Below are positions 25,562 to 34,355 of a DNA stretch of 64,000 bases, in pieces. The notes under the pieces were generated by a model, which was not told where the DNA came from, did no database searches, and saw only the letters and a list, made by a program, of their open reading frames with translations. The stretch comes from Pseudanabaena sp. ABRG5-3 (GTDB lineage: Bacteria > Cyanobacteriota > Cyanobacteriia > Pseudanabaenales > Pseudanabaenaceae): positions 1,922,001 to 1,986,000 of the forward strand of contig NZ_AP017560.1 of NCBI RefSeq assembly GCF_003967015.1. The letters run 5' to 3'. Every line of letters begins with the position of its first letter. Position 1 is the stretch's first letter. Both the position numbers and the translations under genes were made by a program.

Positions 25562-25716
25562 GTAGCTGGGCGCAAATAGCGCCAAATGGTAAGAATCGCC
25601 AAGCGATTCTTACCATTTGGCGCTTTCGTGGAACTGACGTTAAATATAAAAACCAAAAACCTGTAGCGCGTGCGCCACAGGTTTTGCTCTAGTTCTTAAT
25701 ATTGCAAATAGCTGTA
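25560..25716. mobile_element. MITE-like element interrupted by a family-C hairpin
   Basis: The left end AAGTAGCTGGGCGCAA (25560-25575) and the block from TAAATATAAAAACC to the right end near 25716 match the 102-bp element at 48720-48821. Between them lies ~65 bp with a perfect 22-3-22 hairpin (25578-25624) and the flank GGAACTGACGTTAAATATA, as in the family-C copy at 23666-23745. It looks like one repeat inserted in another. The inner palindrome of the host element is 25656-25685 (AAAACCTGTaGCGC). Confidence 0.6.
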
Positions 25717-25721
25717 GATTA

Positions 25722-26273
25722 CTATCCATTTAATGCCAAGGCTTCAGTATTAATGGCAATATTAATGGCAATCGGATGGCTCAGGTCTAAATCAGGGGGA
25801 TTTTGGGCGAGATCGGCGATCGCTAAACCAGTGACAGGATGAATCCAATCGGCGGCGATTTCGGCTAGGGGTAAGAGGACAAAGGCGCGATCGCTCATTC
25901 TGGGATGTGGTAAGACTAATTCGGGCGAGTCAATGCGGCGATCGCCATACAGCAATAAATCAAGATCGAGGGTTCTGGCTCCCCACCGTTCGCGGCGTTC
26001 ACGTCCAAAAATTTGCTCTATATAAAATAAAGCACGTAATAGTTGTAGCGGACTAAGAATAGTTTTTAAAATTGCACAACCATTGATGTAGTCAGGCTGT
26101 GGGGCAGAATTTGGCAAAGTAATTGCCTTGGTGCGATACCAACGCGAAACTCTAACCACCTCTATTTCAGGATGATTAGCGAGTCGGGCGATCGCTGCTT
26201 GGACAATTTTTTCGGAGTCCCCGATTTCACTGCTCAGGTTACTACCGAGGGCGATCGCGCAAAGCTCTATCAT
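25722..26273 (-). CDS. folK: 2-amino-4-hydroxy-6-hydroxymethyldihydropteridine pyrophosphokinase (HPPK)
   Basis: HPPK transfers pyrophosphate from ATP to 6-hydroxymethyl-dihydropterin in folate synthesis. Family signatures: CAIALGSNLSSEIGDSEKIVQAAIARL at the N-terminus, VSRWYRTKAI, YINGCAILKTILSPLQLLRALFYIEQIFGRERRERWGARTLDLDLLLYGD (with the catalytic R-W-G-x-R-x-[ILV]-D-[ILV]-D-[ILV] box), and LVLPHPRMSDRAFVLLPLAEI. At 183 residues it is slightly long because of the C-terminal tail (DLSHPIAINIAINTEALALNG). It is a single gene with ATG start at 26273. Confidence 0.95.
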   Translation of the reverse strand: MIELCAIALGSNLSSEIGDSEKIVQAAIARLANHPEIEVVRVSRWYRTKAITLPNSAPQPDYINGCAILKTILSPLQLLRALFYIEQIFGRERRERWGARTLDLDLLLYGDRRIDSPELVLPHPRMSDRAFVLLPLAEIAADWIHPVTGLAIADLAQNPPDLDLSHPIAINIAINTEALALNG

Positions 26274-26691
26274 GAAGTTTTATCTAATTAACAATTAAAG
26301 ATGCTGCTATGCAACGCCTTTGTTGAATTATACAGTGGAAGGTAGATGGGCATATGGTTGGAGGGTTTGGGCAAAGCTTTCCCAAGTCAATGAAAAAGGG
26401 AAATATGTGTAAATGAAAAAGGGAAATATGTGTAGCGGTAAAGCATTTGTGCCGATATTTGCAAATTATCACCACAATCTCTATCTGCAAATGCTCTACC
26501 CTCTTCGCTAAATCTTGAATGGCAAACTTGTTTTTTTTCGTTGGCGTATCTTGTCTCTGCTGTCTTTTTAGCTCATTGGATCGATCAATGCTCCCTTTCT
26601 CCTATCTTAGGCTGGAAAGTTACCTGTGATTTAACCCTTTCGGTTTTATTTCCTTCTGTCCTTTGGGTGAAACTTCTCAGATATATCCGTG

Positions 26692-26749
26692 TTATACCAA
26701 TTCCATGAAGTGTAGTCACACTTCATGGAATTAAAACCCAAACCCAGCA
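26692..26749. repeat. 58-bp dispersed repeat, copy 2
   Basis: Ends TTATACCAATTC and AAACCCAGCA as at 1823-1880; here the internal hairpin is longer and perfect (15-bp arms AATTCCATGAAGTGT, loop AGTC). Confidence 0.65.
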
Positions 26750-26801
26750 TTAATACCAATTCTAAAAATGGCTACGCCATTTTTAGAATTGGTATTAATG
26801 C
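26747..26801. repeat. Perfect 26-3-26 palindrome with CTAAAAATGGC arms
   Basis: Arm starts GCATTAATACCAATTC and ends CTAAAAATGGC; loop TAC. The inner part matches the palindrome at 1978-2018, and both follow a copy of the 58-bp repeat. Confidence 0.7.
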
Positions 26802-27244
26802 TGATATTTCTGCTCATTATGGCTTTGAAATTATTATTCCCATTTAGGATATTCAGAAATGTTCAAGATCTGAGTTAATCTCTTTGATAGGGTTGATAGG
26901 GGTTTTATGGTTGATGTGGTTATCTTTTATAAAACTCCTTTCTCTCTACTTTTGCAATTTTCTGTCCTGTACTTAGACTAATCCATATGTATTCAATTCA
27001 ATTAAGACCTAGAGGATTTTAATTTGCAGATAGCATGAATACAAATAATTTCTAGAGGCTAGAAGTTATTTGAAATTACTATATTTTGGCTGATGAAAAT
27101 ATTTATCCATTAGATGAAATTCGTAAGACTGCGGAATTATAATGATGAGTGTAGGGGTAATTTGCAGTCATCATAATAAAGATAAAACTTACTTAAATCT
27201 TAAATACAAGGGGCAATTCGTGAGTTGCCCCTTAAAATGTGGAC

Positions 27245-27847
27245 TTATAGAATGCCTTTAGAACTAGGAATTACACTAGCGCGACGTGGATCGACTTCTA
27301 TAGCTATTTTGAGAGCGCGGGCAAAGGCTTTAAACCCAGCTTCGATAATGTGGTGAGAATTACCACTTTCTAAGAGACGAATATGTAAAGTCATCTGCGC
27401 GTGATTGACTACAGCTTGAAAAAACTCTTTCACTAGCTCAGTATCGTAAGTACCTACACGCTGATTGGGAATGACTAAACCATAAACCAAATAGGGACGA
27501 CCTGAAAAATCAAGGGCAACTTGTACCAAAGCCTCATCAAGGGGAGCGACAAAATGACCAAAGCGGTTAATACCTTTGCGATCGCCTAGTGCTTGTCCTA
27601 GTGCTTGTCCTAATACAATCCCCACATCCTCATTAGTGTGATGGTCATCAATATGCAAGTCACCTGTAGCTTGGACATCAAGATCGATTAAGCCGTGGGA
27701 GCAAATTTGATGCAACATGTGATCGAGAAAGGGAATACCTGTATTGATATTGCCTTTGCCCGTGCCATCAAGATTGAGCGCCACAGTGACATCAGTTTCG
27801 CCAGTTTTGCGGTGGACTTTGGCAATGCGAGGAGTATCGTAGGACAT
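27245..27847 (-). CDS. hisB: Imidazoleglycerol-phosphate dehydratase
   Basis: HisB (monofunctional) dehydrates imidazole glycerol phosphate, the sixth step of histidine synthesis. The two metal-binding histidine clusters are visible: [17 protein letters not shown] and [13 protein letters not shown] in the first half, [32 protein letters not shown] in the second. The length of 200 residues is standard, and no phosphatase domain is fused. The sequence [14 protein letters not shown] includes a short exact duplication (CTAGTGCTTGTCC twice at about 27590-27612). It is a single gene, not in a his operon. Confidence 0.96.
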   Translation of the reverse strand: MSYDTPRIAKVHRKTGETDVTVALNLDGTGKGNINTGIPFLDHMLHQICSHGLIDLDVQATGDLHIDDHHTNEDVGIVLGQALGQALGDRKGINRFGHFVAPLDEALVQVALDFSGRPYLVYGLVIPNQRVGTYDTELVKEFFQAVVNHAQMTLHIRLLESGNSHHIIEAGFKAFARALKIAIEVDPRRASVIPSSKGIL

Positions 27848-27924
27848 GGAATTGATCGAGTTTATAAAGTTTTAGCCTTACTCCAATGTAACTCGAAATA
27901 TGGATCAGGATAACGAGTATAGCT

Positions 27925-28026
27925 AAGTAGCTAGGCATAATTAAAAACCAAAGTCAAAAGCTGTGGCGCACGCGCAGCGTGCGCCACAGCTTTTGGGGTT
28001 TTATCTTTAATTGCGCCTAGCTACTT
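27925..28026. mobile_element. 102-bp MITE-like element (AAGTAGCTAGGC ends), copy A
   Basis: The 21-bp ends (27925-27945 and 28006-28026) are inverted with 19 of 21 matches; they begin AAGTAGCTAGGCATAATT. Inside is a perfect 18-bp stem with GCA loop (27956-27994). The copy at 48720-48821 has the same length. Confidence 0.7.
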
Positions 28027-28050
28027 ATAGTATCAGTTTATAAATTGACA

Positions 28051-28527
28051 CTACTCTTGAATATCTATCCAAAAATCAACATTTAGTATTGCGTCAATAT
28101 TATGGCTAAACTGCCATGTATCAGGGAAATTTATATTTTTATATCCTTGATTCTTGCGGACTATTCGTAAGGCAAAAGCGAAGGCTTGGTCAAAGACCTC
28201 GGCACTATTAATGTAACTTTTGAGGCTGGGTGACTGCTCTAAAATCCCGATAATCTCAAAGCGAGTGCGCTCAATCGTTATTTCCCACCCTGCATAGTCA
28301 TACTCACTTCTGACATAGCATCGCTTGAGTAAATGTTCTAGTAATGTGGCTAGTCGATTTCTTAGCTCACGTCTGTCTCTCCCCGCCAAACCTTCCAACT
28401 CCTCAATTAAATTTTCAATATCCAGATCTTGCAAATTGCCAGCTTTTAGTTGCGCGATCGCTGTTTCTATCCACAGATTCAAATCACGCTCATATAGTAA
28501 AGTTTTAGGGGCGATCGCTTGAGTCAT
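28051..28527 (-). CDS. DUF29 family protein
   Basis: The 158-residue protein is a typical DUF29 member: YERDLNLWIETAIAQLKAGNLQDLDIENLIEELEGLAGRDRRELRNRLATLLEHLLKR, then GWEITIERTRFEIIGILEQSPSLKSY and a terminal FPDTWQFSHNIDAILNVDFWID. Function unknown; these genes are common, multi-copy and mobile in cyanobacteria. The gene lies between a MITE-like element and the cation ATPase, transcribed divergently from the ATPase. It is closer to the family consensus than the DUF29 protein in the suf region, so the two are not recent duplicates. Confidence 0.82.
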   Translation of the reverse strand: MTQAIAPKTLLYERDLNLWIETAIAQLKAGNLQDLDIENLIEELEGLAGRDRRELRNRLATLLEHLLKRCYVRSEYDYAGWEITIERTRFEIIGILEQSPSLKSYINSAEVFDQAFAFALRIVRKNQGYKNINFPDTWQFSHNIDAILNVDFWIDIQE

Positions 28528-28651
28528 TGGTTTACTTAAGTGCTTTAAATCGGCAAAGAGAGTTTAAGATCCCTTGCCTAATCTTAACTTTAGCATAGAC
28601 TCTGATAGGCTTAAACTGAGACTCTAGCATTCTGATTGTTGGCAAAAAACA

Positions 28652-31546
28652 ATGGACAATTTACCGACAAACCAAGTTTGGCACGCCCTTACAAGCGATG
28701 AAGTAATTTCTGCTTTGGACGCTAATCCAGAATTTGGGCTAGAGTCATGGCAAATTAGCGATCGCCGTGCGGTCTATGGGCGCAATGAGTTAAGCGGTAA
28801 AGCAGGGCGTACCAAGCTCAGTATTTTTGTCGATCAGTTTACGAACATCATGCTGTTGATGCTGATGGGCGTAGCCGTGGTATCGGCGGTATTGGATTTG
28901 CGGGTAGGCAGTTTTCCTAAGGATGCGGTAGCGATCGCCGCGATCGTCATTCTCAATGGCATTTTGGGCTATGTGCAGGAAAGTCGCGCTGAGGAGGCTC
29001 TTGCCGCCCTAAAGAGAATGGCGGCTCCGAATGTGCGGGTATTGCGCGAAGGTAAGGTTGCGGAGATTCTGTCGGCGGAATTAGTCGTTGGCGATATTGT
29101 ATTTGTCGATGCGGGGATGCAGATTGCGGCGGATGGACGTTTGCTAGAGGCAATCAAGCTCAAGGTGCGAGAAGGGGCGCTCACAGGTGAATCTAAGGGG
29201 GTAAATAAGATTGCGAATCAAGTATTTGGAGAAGATGAGTCCCTAGGCGATCGCCGCAATATGGTATTTCAGGGAACTGAGGTATTGCAAGGGCGGGGGA
29301 TGATGGTAGTTACAGCTACGGGGATGCAGACGGAGTTAGGAAAGATTGCCAATCTGCTGCAAGATGTGGAATTGGAAGAGACACCATTACAGAAGCGGAT
29401 GGCGGAGCTGTCGAAGGCTTTGGTAATTGCCTCTTTAGTGCTAGTGGCTCTGGTAATTGTAGTGGGACTATGGCGACATGGTGATTTTGTGAAGCTACTC
29501 AATACTTCCCTCAGCATGGCAGTAGCGGCAGTTCCTGAAGGCTTACCTGCGGTAATTACTGTGACTCTGGCGCTAGGAACCCAAAGGATGGTGAAGCGCA
29601 ATGCCCTCATTCGCAAATTACCTGCGGTAGAAACCCTTGGTTCCGTTACTACCATTTGTTCTGATAAAACGGGAACTCTGACCCAAAATAAAATGGTTGC
29701 CGAAAGTCTCTTTACGGCAAATTATGCGGCGCAGATTAACGGTACAGGTTACGAACCCATTGGGGAATTTGCAATTTCCCGTTTAGCAGGAGATATGCTC
29801 GCCAGTGATTTGAATGTTTATCAATGTCCTGAAATGCAACTTCTGTTAGCCGCAAGTGCAATTTGTAATGATGCTTATTTACAGAATACTGCCTCTAACA
29901 ATCAAGGAACAAGGGGCTTAAGCCCCTTGCCTGTTAACGCTTCTCAATGGAAAATCATTGGTGATCCTACGGAAGGAGCACTATTAACTCTAGCTGGCAA
30001 GACAAATCTCTGGCAAGCCCAATTTACCAGCTATTTTACAAGGGTTGCGGAAATTCCCTTTACCTCTGAGCGCAAGTTGATGAGTGCGATCGCTGCGATT
30101 CAAAGTATGGATGCTGAAGATACGCCCGAATCGATGCGAACGATCGCTAGTTTATTACCCAACTCTCCCTATTTCTTGTTTTGTAAAGGCTCACCTGAAT
30201 TAGTTCTAGAGCGATGCGATCGCATTCAACTCGAAAAACAAATTATCCCCATTACAATTTCCCAAAGGTCAGCAATCAATATCCAAAATACACTCCTTGC
30301 CACTAAGGGAATGCGCGTCTTAGGATTTGCCTATCTGCCTTTAGAGTATCTACCAACGGAATCAGAACTCAACAATATTGAAAATAAATTGGTATGGTTA
30401 GGACTAGTGGGTATCCGTGATGCTCTACGAGCAGAAGCGGCGGTTGCGGTGCAGGTTAGCCGCCATGCTGGGATTCACACGATCATGATTACAGGCGATC
30501 ATCAACTGACCGCTCAAGCGATCGCCCGTGATTTGAATATCTTCTCTCCCGAAAACGATAAGGTGTTGACGGGACAAGAAATTGAATTAATGGATGATGA
30601 TGAATTAACCGAAGTAGCCCGACAAACTGCTGTCTATGCCAGAGTCTCGCCTGAACATAAATTACGCATTGTCCAAGCACTGCAACGCCGAGGCGAAATA
30701 GTCGCCATGACAGGGGACGGAGTGAATGACGCTCCTGCCTTGAAACAGGCGAATATTGGCATTGCGATGGGAATTACGGGAACGGATGTGTCTAAGGAAG
30801 CGAGTGATATGATTTTGCTCGATGATAACTATGCGACGATTGTGGCGGCAACGGAGGAGGGGCGAACGGTTTACGCGAATATTCGCCGCTTTATCAAATA
30901 TATTCTCGGTAGTAATGTCGGTGAAGTCATTGCGATCGCTTCTACGCCATTTCTCGGATTTGGCGCAGTACCTTTGACTCCATTACAAATATTATGGATG
31001 AATCTCGTTACCGATGGCGTGCCAGCCCTAGCCCTTGCGGTGGAACCTGCTGAAGCTGATGTGATGGAGCGTCCTCCCTTTAATCCTCAAGAGAATATTT
31101 TCGCAAGGGGTTTAGGCTGGTATATTCTGCGAATTGGAGTTGTGTTTGGATTGCAGACGATCGCCTTAATGGAAATCGCCTACAACTCTGGTAATACCTC
31201 ATGGCATGAGCATTGGAAGACAATCACCTTCACGACGCTCTGTATCGCTCAAATGGGTCATGCCCTTTCCTGTCGTTCGGATTCCAAATTACTAATTGAA
31301 TTAAATCCTATTTCCAATCCCTATCTCTTAGTGTCCGTAATCTTCACCACGATTCTGCAACTGTCATTGCTCTATGTGCCATCATTACGGCAGTTTTTCG
31401 GTACGGATGTGCTCACAGCTTCAGAGTTAGGTTTATGCTTTGGATTTAGTATGCTCCTAATCCTCTGGACAGAATCCGAGAAAATTTTCGCTAGATGGTG
31501 GGGCAAGCGTCATGCGCCAAAATCTCTTGTAAAGAATCAGCCCTAA
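28652..31546 (+). CDS. P2-type cation-transporting ATPase (PacL/Ca2+-ATPase-like)
   Basis: The 964-residue pump has the P-type core: an N-terminal cation-ATPase domain (QVWHALTSDEVISAL), TGES loop (GALTGESKGVNK), TM4 ion site AAVPEGLPAVITVTLALG, phosphorylation Asp338 in CSDKTGTLTQNK, KGSPE in the nucleotide domain, MITGDH, and GDGVNDAPALKQANIGIAMG. About ten TM helices end with a LILWTESEKI helix. PEGL fits SERCA-like calcium or related P2 pumps; the ion is not proven. A 20-bp palindrome at 29910-29929 lies in frame within the N domain, encoding part of QGTRGLSPLP. The GTPase gene follows 15 bp downstream, so the two may form an operon. Confidence 0.9.
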   Translation: MDNLPTNQVWHALTSDEVISALDANPEFGLESWQISDRRAVYGRNELSGKAGRTKLSIFVDQFTNIMLLMLMGVAVVSAVLDLRVGSFPKDAVAIAAIVILNGILGYVQESRAEEALAALKRMAAPNVRVLREGKVAEILSAELVVGDIVFVDAGMQIAADGRLLEAIKLKVREGALTGESKGVNKIANQVFGEDESLGDRRNMVFQGTEVLQGRGMMVVTATGMQTELGKIANLLQDVELEETPLQKRMAELSKALVIASLVLVALVIVVGLWRHGDFVKLLNTSLSMAVAAVPEGLPAVITVTLALGTQRMVKRNALIRKLPAVETLGSVTTICSDKTGTLTQNKMVAESLFTANYAAQINGTGYEPIGEFAISRLAGDMLASDLNVYQCPEMQLLLAASAICNDAYLQNTASNNQGTRGLSPLPVNASQWKIIGDPTEGALLTLAGKTNLWQAQFTSYFTRVAEIPFTSERKLMSAIAAIQSMDAEDTPESMRTIASLLPNSPYFLFCKGSPELVLERCDRIQLEKQIIPITISQRSAINIQNTLLATKGMRVLGFAYLPLEYLPTESELNNIENKLVWLGLVGIRDALRAEAAVAVQVSRHAGIHTIMITGDHQLTAQAIARDLNIFSPENDKVLTGQEIELMDDDELTEVARQTAVYARVSPEHKLRIVQALQRRGEIVAMTGDGVNDAPALKQANIGIAMGITGTDVSKEASDMILLDDNYATIVAATEEGRTVYANIRRFIKYILGSNVGEVIAIASTPFLGFGAVPLTPLQILWMNLVTDGVPALALAVEPAEADVMERPPFNPQENIFARGLGWYILRIGVVFGLQTIALMEIAYNSGNTSWHEHWKTITFTTLCIAQMGHALSCRSDSKLLIELNPISNPYLLVSVIFTTILQLSLLYVPSLRQFFGTDVLTASELGLCFGFSMLLILWTESEKIFARWWGKRHAPKSLVKNQP
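29910..29929. repeat. 20-bp perfect palindrome inside the ATPase gene
   Basis: CAAGGGGCTTAAGCCCCTTG is perfectly self-complementary and resembles short palindromes found between cyanobacterial genes. It is read in frame and encodes part of a loop flanked by Asn/Thr/Ser-rich residues. Confidence 0.6.
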
Positions 31547-31561
31547 GCCCAATTAGAAGCT

Positions 31562-33100
31562 ATGAGAAGAAAATTTCCTTGGTTGCGATCGCTAATTGTT
31601 TTAGGCTGTTTCGGTCTAGTCATTTCCTTTGTTGTTCCCTTACTCGATCGCATCATCCAAATCTATCAACTCGTCGCCAAATCATCGCCAATTTTGGGCG
31701 GATTTGTTGTGCTGCTGGTGATGGGCGTACTGGCAGGTCTATTTTTTGTAACATGGCGATATATCAATCTCTTCCAATCGGAACCAACGCCACCACGCCC
31801 CATCCCTGACGCGCCTACTGACAAAATCGAAGCGGCTCAAGATAGTCTCGAAGCCCTAGAACGTCAAGTTGAGCAGATCCAAGATGAGGTGATGCGGCGA
31901 TCGCTAGCAGAACAAACAGAACAATTAAAGCAGAACTTCATCCGTCAAGAATTGCGCGTTGTCGTCTTTGGTGTCGGCTCCGCAGGTAAAACTTCGCTGG
32001 TAAATGGCTTGCTAGATTTATCGCTACAAGATATCGCCAGTAAGGGGGAAGTTGGCGCAACGATGGGAACTACGCAATTAGGAAAAGTCTATGCACCTGT
32101 AAGGTTTCCAAATCTGGAAGTTCCGATTCAATTTACCGATTGTCCGGGGATTTTAGAAGCAAGCGCTTTGGGTAGCGATCGCGAACAAGAGGCACGAAAA
32201 ATTGCGACTGAGGCAGATTTGATCGTATTTGTAGTTGACGATGATTTGCGGCGTTCAGAATTTGAAGTCCTGAAAGCGCTTACAGAAATCGGCAAGCGGA
32301 CGATTCTCGCTTTTAATAAAATCGATCGCCTCACCAAAAGCGATCGCGAAATGATTCACACCAGTTTGCGATCGCGGGTTTTGAGTTTTATTGCCCCTGA
32401 AGATGTCGTGGCGATCGCTGCTAGCCCTGCGGCAATCACCCTCGACAATGGCGAAGTCGTCACACCTAAGCCCAAAATCCAGCCCTTGCTAGCGCGGATT
32501 CTCGATATTCTCAGCTATGAAGGTGATGAACTAGTTGCCGATAATGTGTTATTGCGATCGCAAAGGCTAACAGAAGAGACTCGCGAAGTTCTCTCACAAC
32601 AGCAACAAGCAGAAGCCGAAAAGGTGGTTGAGAAGTTCCAATGGCTAGTGGTCGGTGTGGTATTCGCCACGCCTTTACCTGTAGTCGATCTCTTGGCTAC
32701 AGCCGCGATTAATGCCCAAATGGTTGTGGAAATTGGCAGGGTTTACGGCTGTGAAATCAATATCGATCGCGGTAAGGAATTAGCAAATTCCCTCACTCGT
32801 ACCTTAGTCAGTCTCGGCATCGTTAAAGGCGTAGTCCAGATCGTAACTACGGCAATTTCCGTAACGGTGGTGGGTTTAGTTCTCAAAGCGACAATTCAAT
32901 CAGTAACGGCGGCGTACTTGACCCGCATTGCTGGCAAGAGTTTCATCGAATATTTTAGTCGCGATCGCGATTGGGGTGATGGTGGTATTGCGGAAGTAGT
33001 GCAGCGTCAGTTCCAGTTAAATCGCCGTGATGAGTTTCTCAAGGCATTTTTACAGGATGCAGTAAATCGGGTGATGGTCTTGGTGAAGCAACAAATGTAA
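31562..33100 (+). CDS. Membrane-anchored GTPase with DUF697-like C-terminus
   Basis: The 512-residue protein begins with two hydrophobic segments (~7-32 and ~45-66), then a helical linker, an Era/MnmE-like G domain and a C-terminal membrane-associated region. G motifs: P-loop GVGSAGKTSLVNG (137-149), G3 DCPG (~194) and G4 NKID (~251). The tail (WLVVGVVFATPLPVVDLLATAAINAQMVVEIGRVYG) resembles DUF697. Such proteins are frequent in cyanobacteria and probably sit on the inner face of a membrane; role unknown. Only 15 bp separate it from the cation ATPase, so it may modulate the pump or simply share its transcript. Confidence 0.8.
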   Translation: MRRKFPWLRSLIVLGCFGLVISFVVPLLDRIIQIYQLVAKSSPILGGFVVLLVMGVLAGLFFVTWRYINLFQSEPTPPRPIPDAPTDKIEAAQDSLEALERQVEQIQDEVMRRSLAEQTEQLKQNFIRQELRVVVFGVGSAGKTSLVNGLLDLSLQDIASKGEVGATMGTTQLGKVYAPVRFPNLEVPIQFTDCPGILEASALGSDREQEARKIATEADLIVFVVDDDLRRSEFEVLKALTEIGKRTILAFNKIDRLTKSDREMIHTSLRSRVLSFIAPEDVVAIAASPAAITLDNGEVVTPKPKIQPLLARILDILSYEGDELVADNVLLRSQRLTEETREVLSQQQQAEAEKVVEKFQWLVVGVVFATPLPVVDLLATAAINAQMVVEIGRVYGCEINIDRGKELANSLTRTLVSLGIVKGVVQIVTTAISVTVVGLVLKATIQSVTAAYLTRIAGKSFIEYFSRDRDWGDGGIAEVVQRQFQLNRRDEFLKAFLQDAVNRVMVLVKQQM

Positions 33101-33136
33101 ACTGACATATTCTGCGATCAACCAGTCAAGCAATCT

Positions 33137-34288
33137 CTACAGCTTGCTATAGGGATGATGCAAAGTAACACCTGAATCGTTATCAAAGGCATAGAGCTTA
33201 TGCAGTTCAAAGCGCCAAAAACTGCGATCACCTATTTTCCAATGATATTCCAAGCTAGTATCGGCGGAAATCCTTGCTCTGATTTCACTATTTGCGAGTT
33301 TTAGTAACACAATTGTTTCTGAGCCGAGGGCTTCGACTAGTTCGACAGTGCCTTCTAAATGAGCGTTCTCAGCATCTGTTGGTTGCAAATCTTCGGGACG
33401 GAAGCCCAGTGTAAAAGTGCGATCGCGTCCAATCTGATTAATTGCTAATTCATTAATGGAAATGGGCTTATGCAAACTCTCTCCATGTAGATTGCCATTA
33501 CTATCGACCTGTACTGACAGAAAATTCATCGGTGGTGAACCCATAAACCCAGCCACAAAAACATTGGCAGGTTGGCGATAGATATTTAAAGGCGTATCCA
33601 CTTGCTGAATGTCGCCTTTGTTTAAGACCACAATACGATCGCCCATCGTCATTGCTTCTACTTGGTCATGGGTGACATAGATCGTCGTGACCTGTAATTG
33701 CTTTTGTAACTGCACAATTTGCGATCGCGTATCACTGCGTAACTGAGCATCGAGATTGGATAGCGGCTCATCCATCAAAAACACTTGAGGATTGCGGGCG
33801 ATCGCACGACCGAGGGCAACCCGTTGCTTTTGTCCGCCCGATAGTTCCTTGGGTTTGCGGCTCAGTAAATGGGAAATTTGCAGGGATTCAGCAACCTGTT
33901 GGACTCGTTGATCGATTTCAGCCTTTTGTTTTTTACTGGTGGGCGATAGCCAATCGAGGGGTGACAAATTGCGCGATCGCTGCCGTCTTAAGCCAAAGGC
34001 AATATTGTTATAGACGGTCATGTGGGGGTAAAGCGCATAGCTTTGAAATACCATCGCAATATCGCGGACTTTGGGTGGTAGGTGATTAATTTGGCGATCG
34101 CCTAGATATATGGAGCCGTCGGTTACTTCTTCTAAGCCAGCAATTAACCGTAATAAGGTACTTTTGCCGCATCCTGATGGCCCTACCAAGACCAGAAATT
34201 CGCGATCGGCTACTTCTAAATTAATTTCTCGGAGAACGGTGTTTTCTGCAAATTTTTTGGTGACGCTAAGTAGACGAACGGGAGCCAT
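33137..34288 (-). CDS. MalK/UgpC-type ABC transporter ATP-binding protein
   Basis: The 383-residue protein is the ATPase of a carbohydrate-type ABC importer. Motifs: Walker A (VGPSGCGKSTLL, 36-46), Q-loop (MVFQSYALYPHMTV), signature KELSGGQKQRVALGRA, Walker B (VFLMDEPLSNLD), H-loop (YVTHDQVEAMTMGD), then a TOBE-like regulatory domain ending in GVTLHHPYSKL. Start ATG 34288 (MAPVRLLSV); the frame extends to a GTG at 34333, but those residues are not conserved. An insertion (NLSPLDWLSPTSKKQKAEIDQR) sits after the Q-loop helix. No permease or binding protein is adjacent; a single MalK-like ATPase may serve several importers. Confidence 0.9.
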   Translation of the reverse strand: MAPVRLLSVTKKFAENTVLREINLEVADREFLVLVGPSGCGKSTLLRLIAGLEEVTDGSIYLGDRQINHLPPKVRDIAMVFQSYALYPHMTVYNNIAFGLRRQRSRNLSPLDWLSPTSKKQKAEIDQRVQQVAESLQISHLLSRKPKELSGGQKQRVALGRAIARNPQVFLMDEPLSNLDAQLRSDTRSQIVQLQKQLQVTTIYVTHDQVEAMTMGDRIVVLNKGDIQQVDTPLNIYRQPANVFVAGFMGSPPMNFLSVQVDSNGNLHGESLHKPISINELAINQIGRDRTFTLGFRPEDLQPTDAENAHLEGTVELVEALGSETIVLLKLANSEIRARISADTSLEYHWKIGDRSFWRFELHKLYAFDNDSGVTLHHPYSKL

Positions 34289-34327
34289 TTTGAATGTCCT
34301 TAAGTTTTGTTTTTGTTGGGGGGATGG

Positions 34328-34353
34328 AACCACGGAGGCACTAAGACACTAAG
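34328..34353 (+). repeat. NCAC-NNAG degenerate repeat, downstream flank of GxxExxY gene
   Basis: 26 bp starting AACCACGGAGGCAC and ending GACACTAAG, itself a three-fold 8-bp repeat. It matches 21 of 26 positions, inverted, with 34751-34776 on the other side of the gene. Confidence 0.55.
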
Positions 34354-34355
34354 TT

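Larger units (their letters stand above)
26274..27244. other. 971-bp stretch without a convincing gene
   Basis: The first ~430 bp has no recognisable feature except a short direct repeat (AATGAAAAAGGGAAATATGTGTA at about 26390-26435). At 26460-26705 one plus-strand frame stays open and encodes two hydrophobic segments (CFFSLAYLVSAVFLAHWI and LSVLFPSVLWVKLL), possibly the remnant of a membrane protein; it has no credible start. Then come two repeats (26692-26749 and 26747-26801). The last ~440 bp is AT-rich with nothing I can name. It may be decayed coding sequence. Confidence 0.45.
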
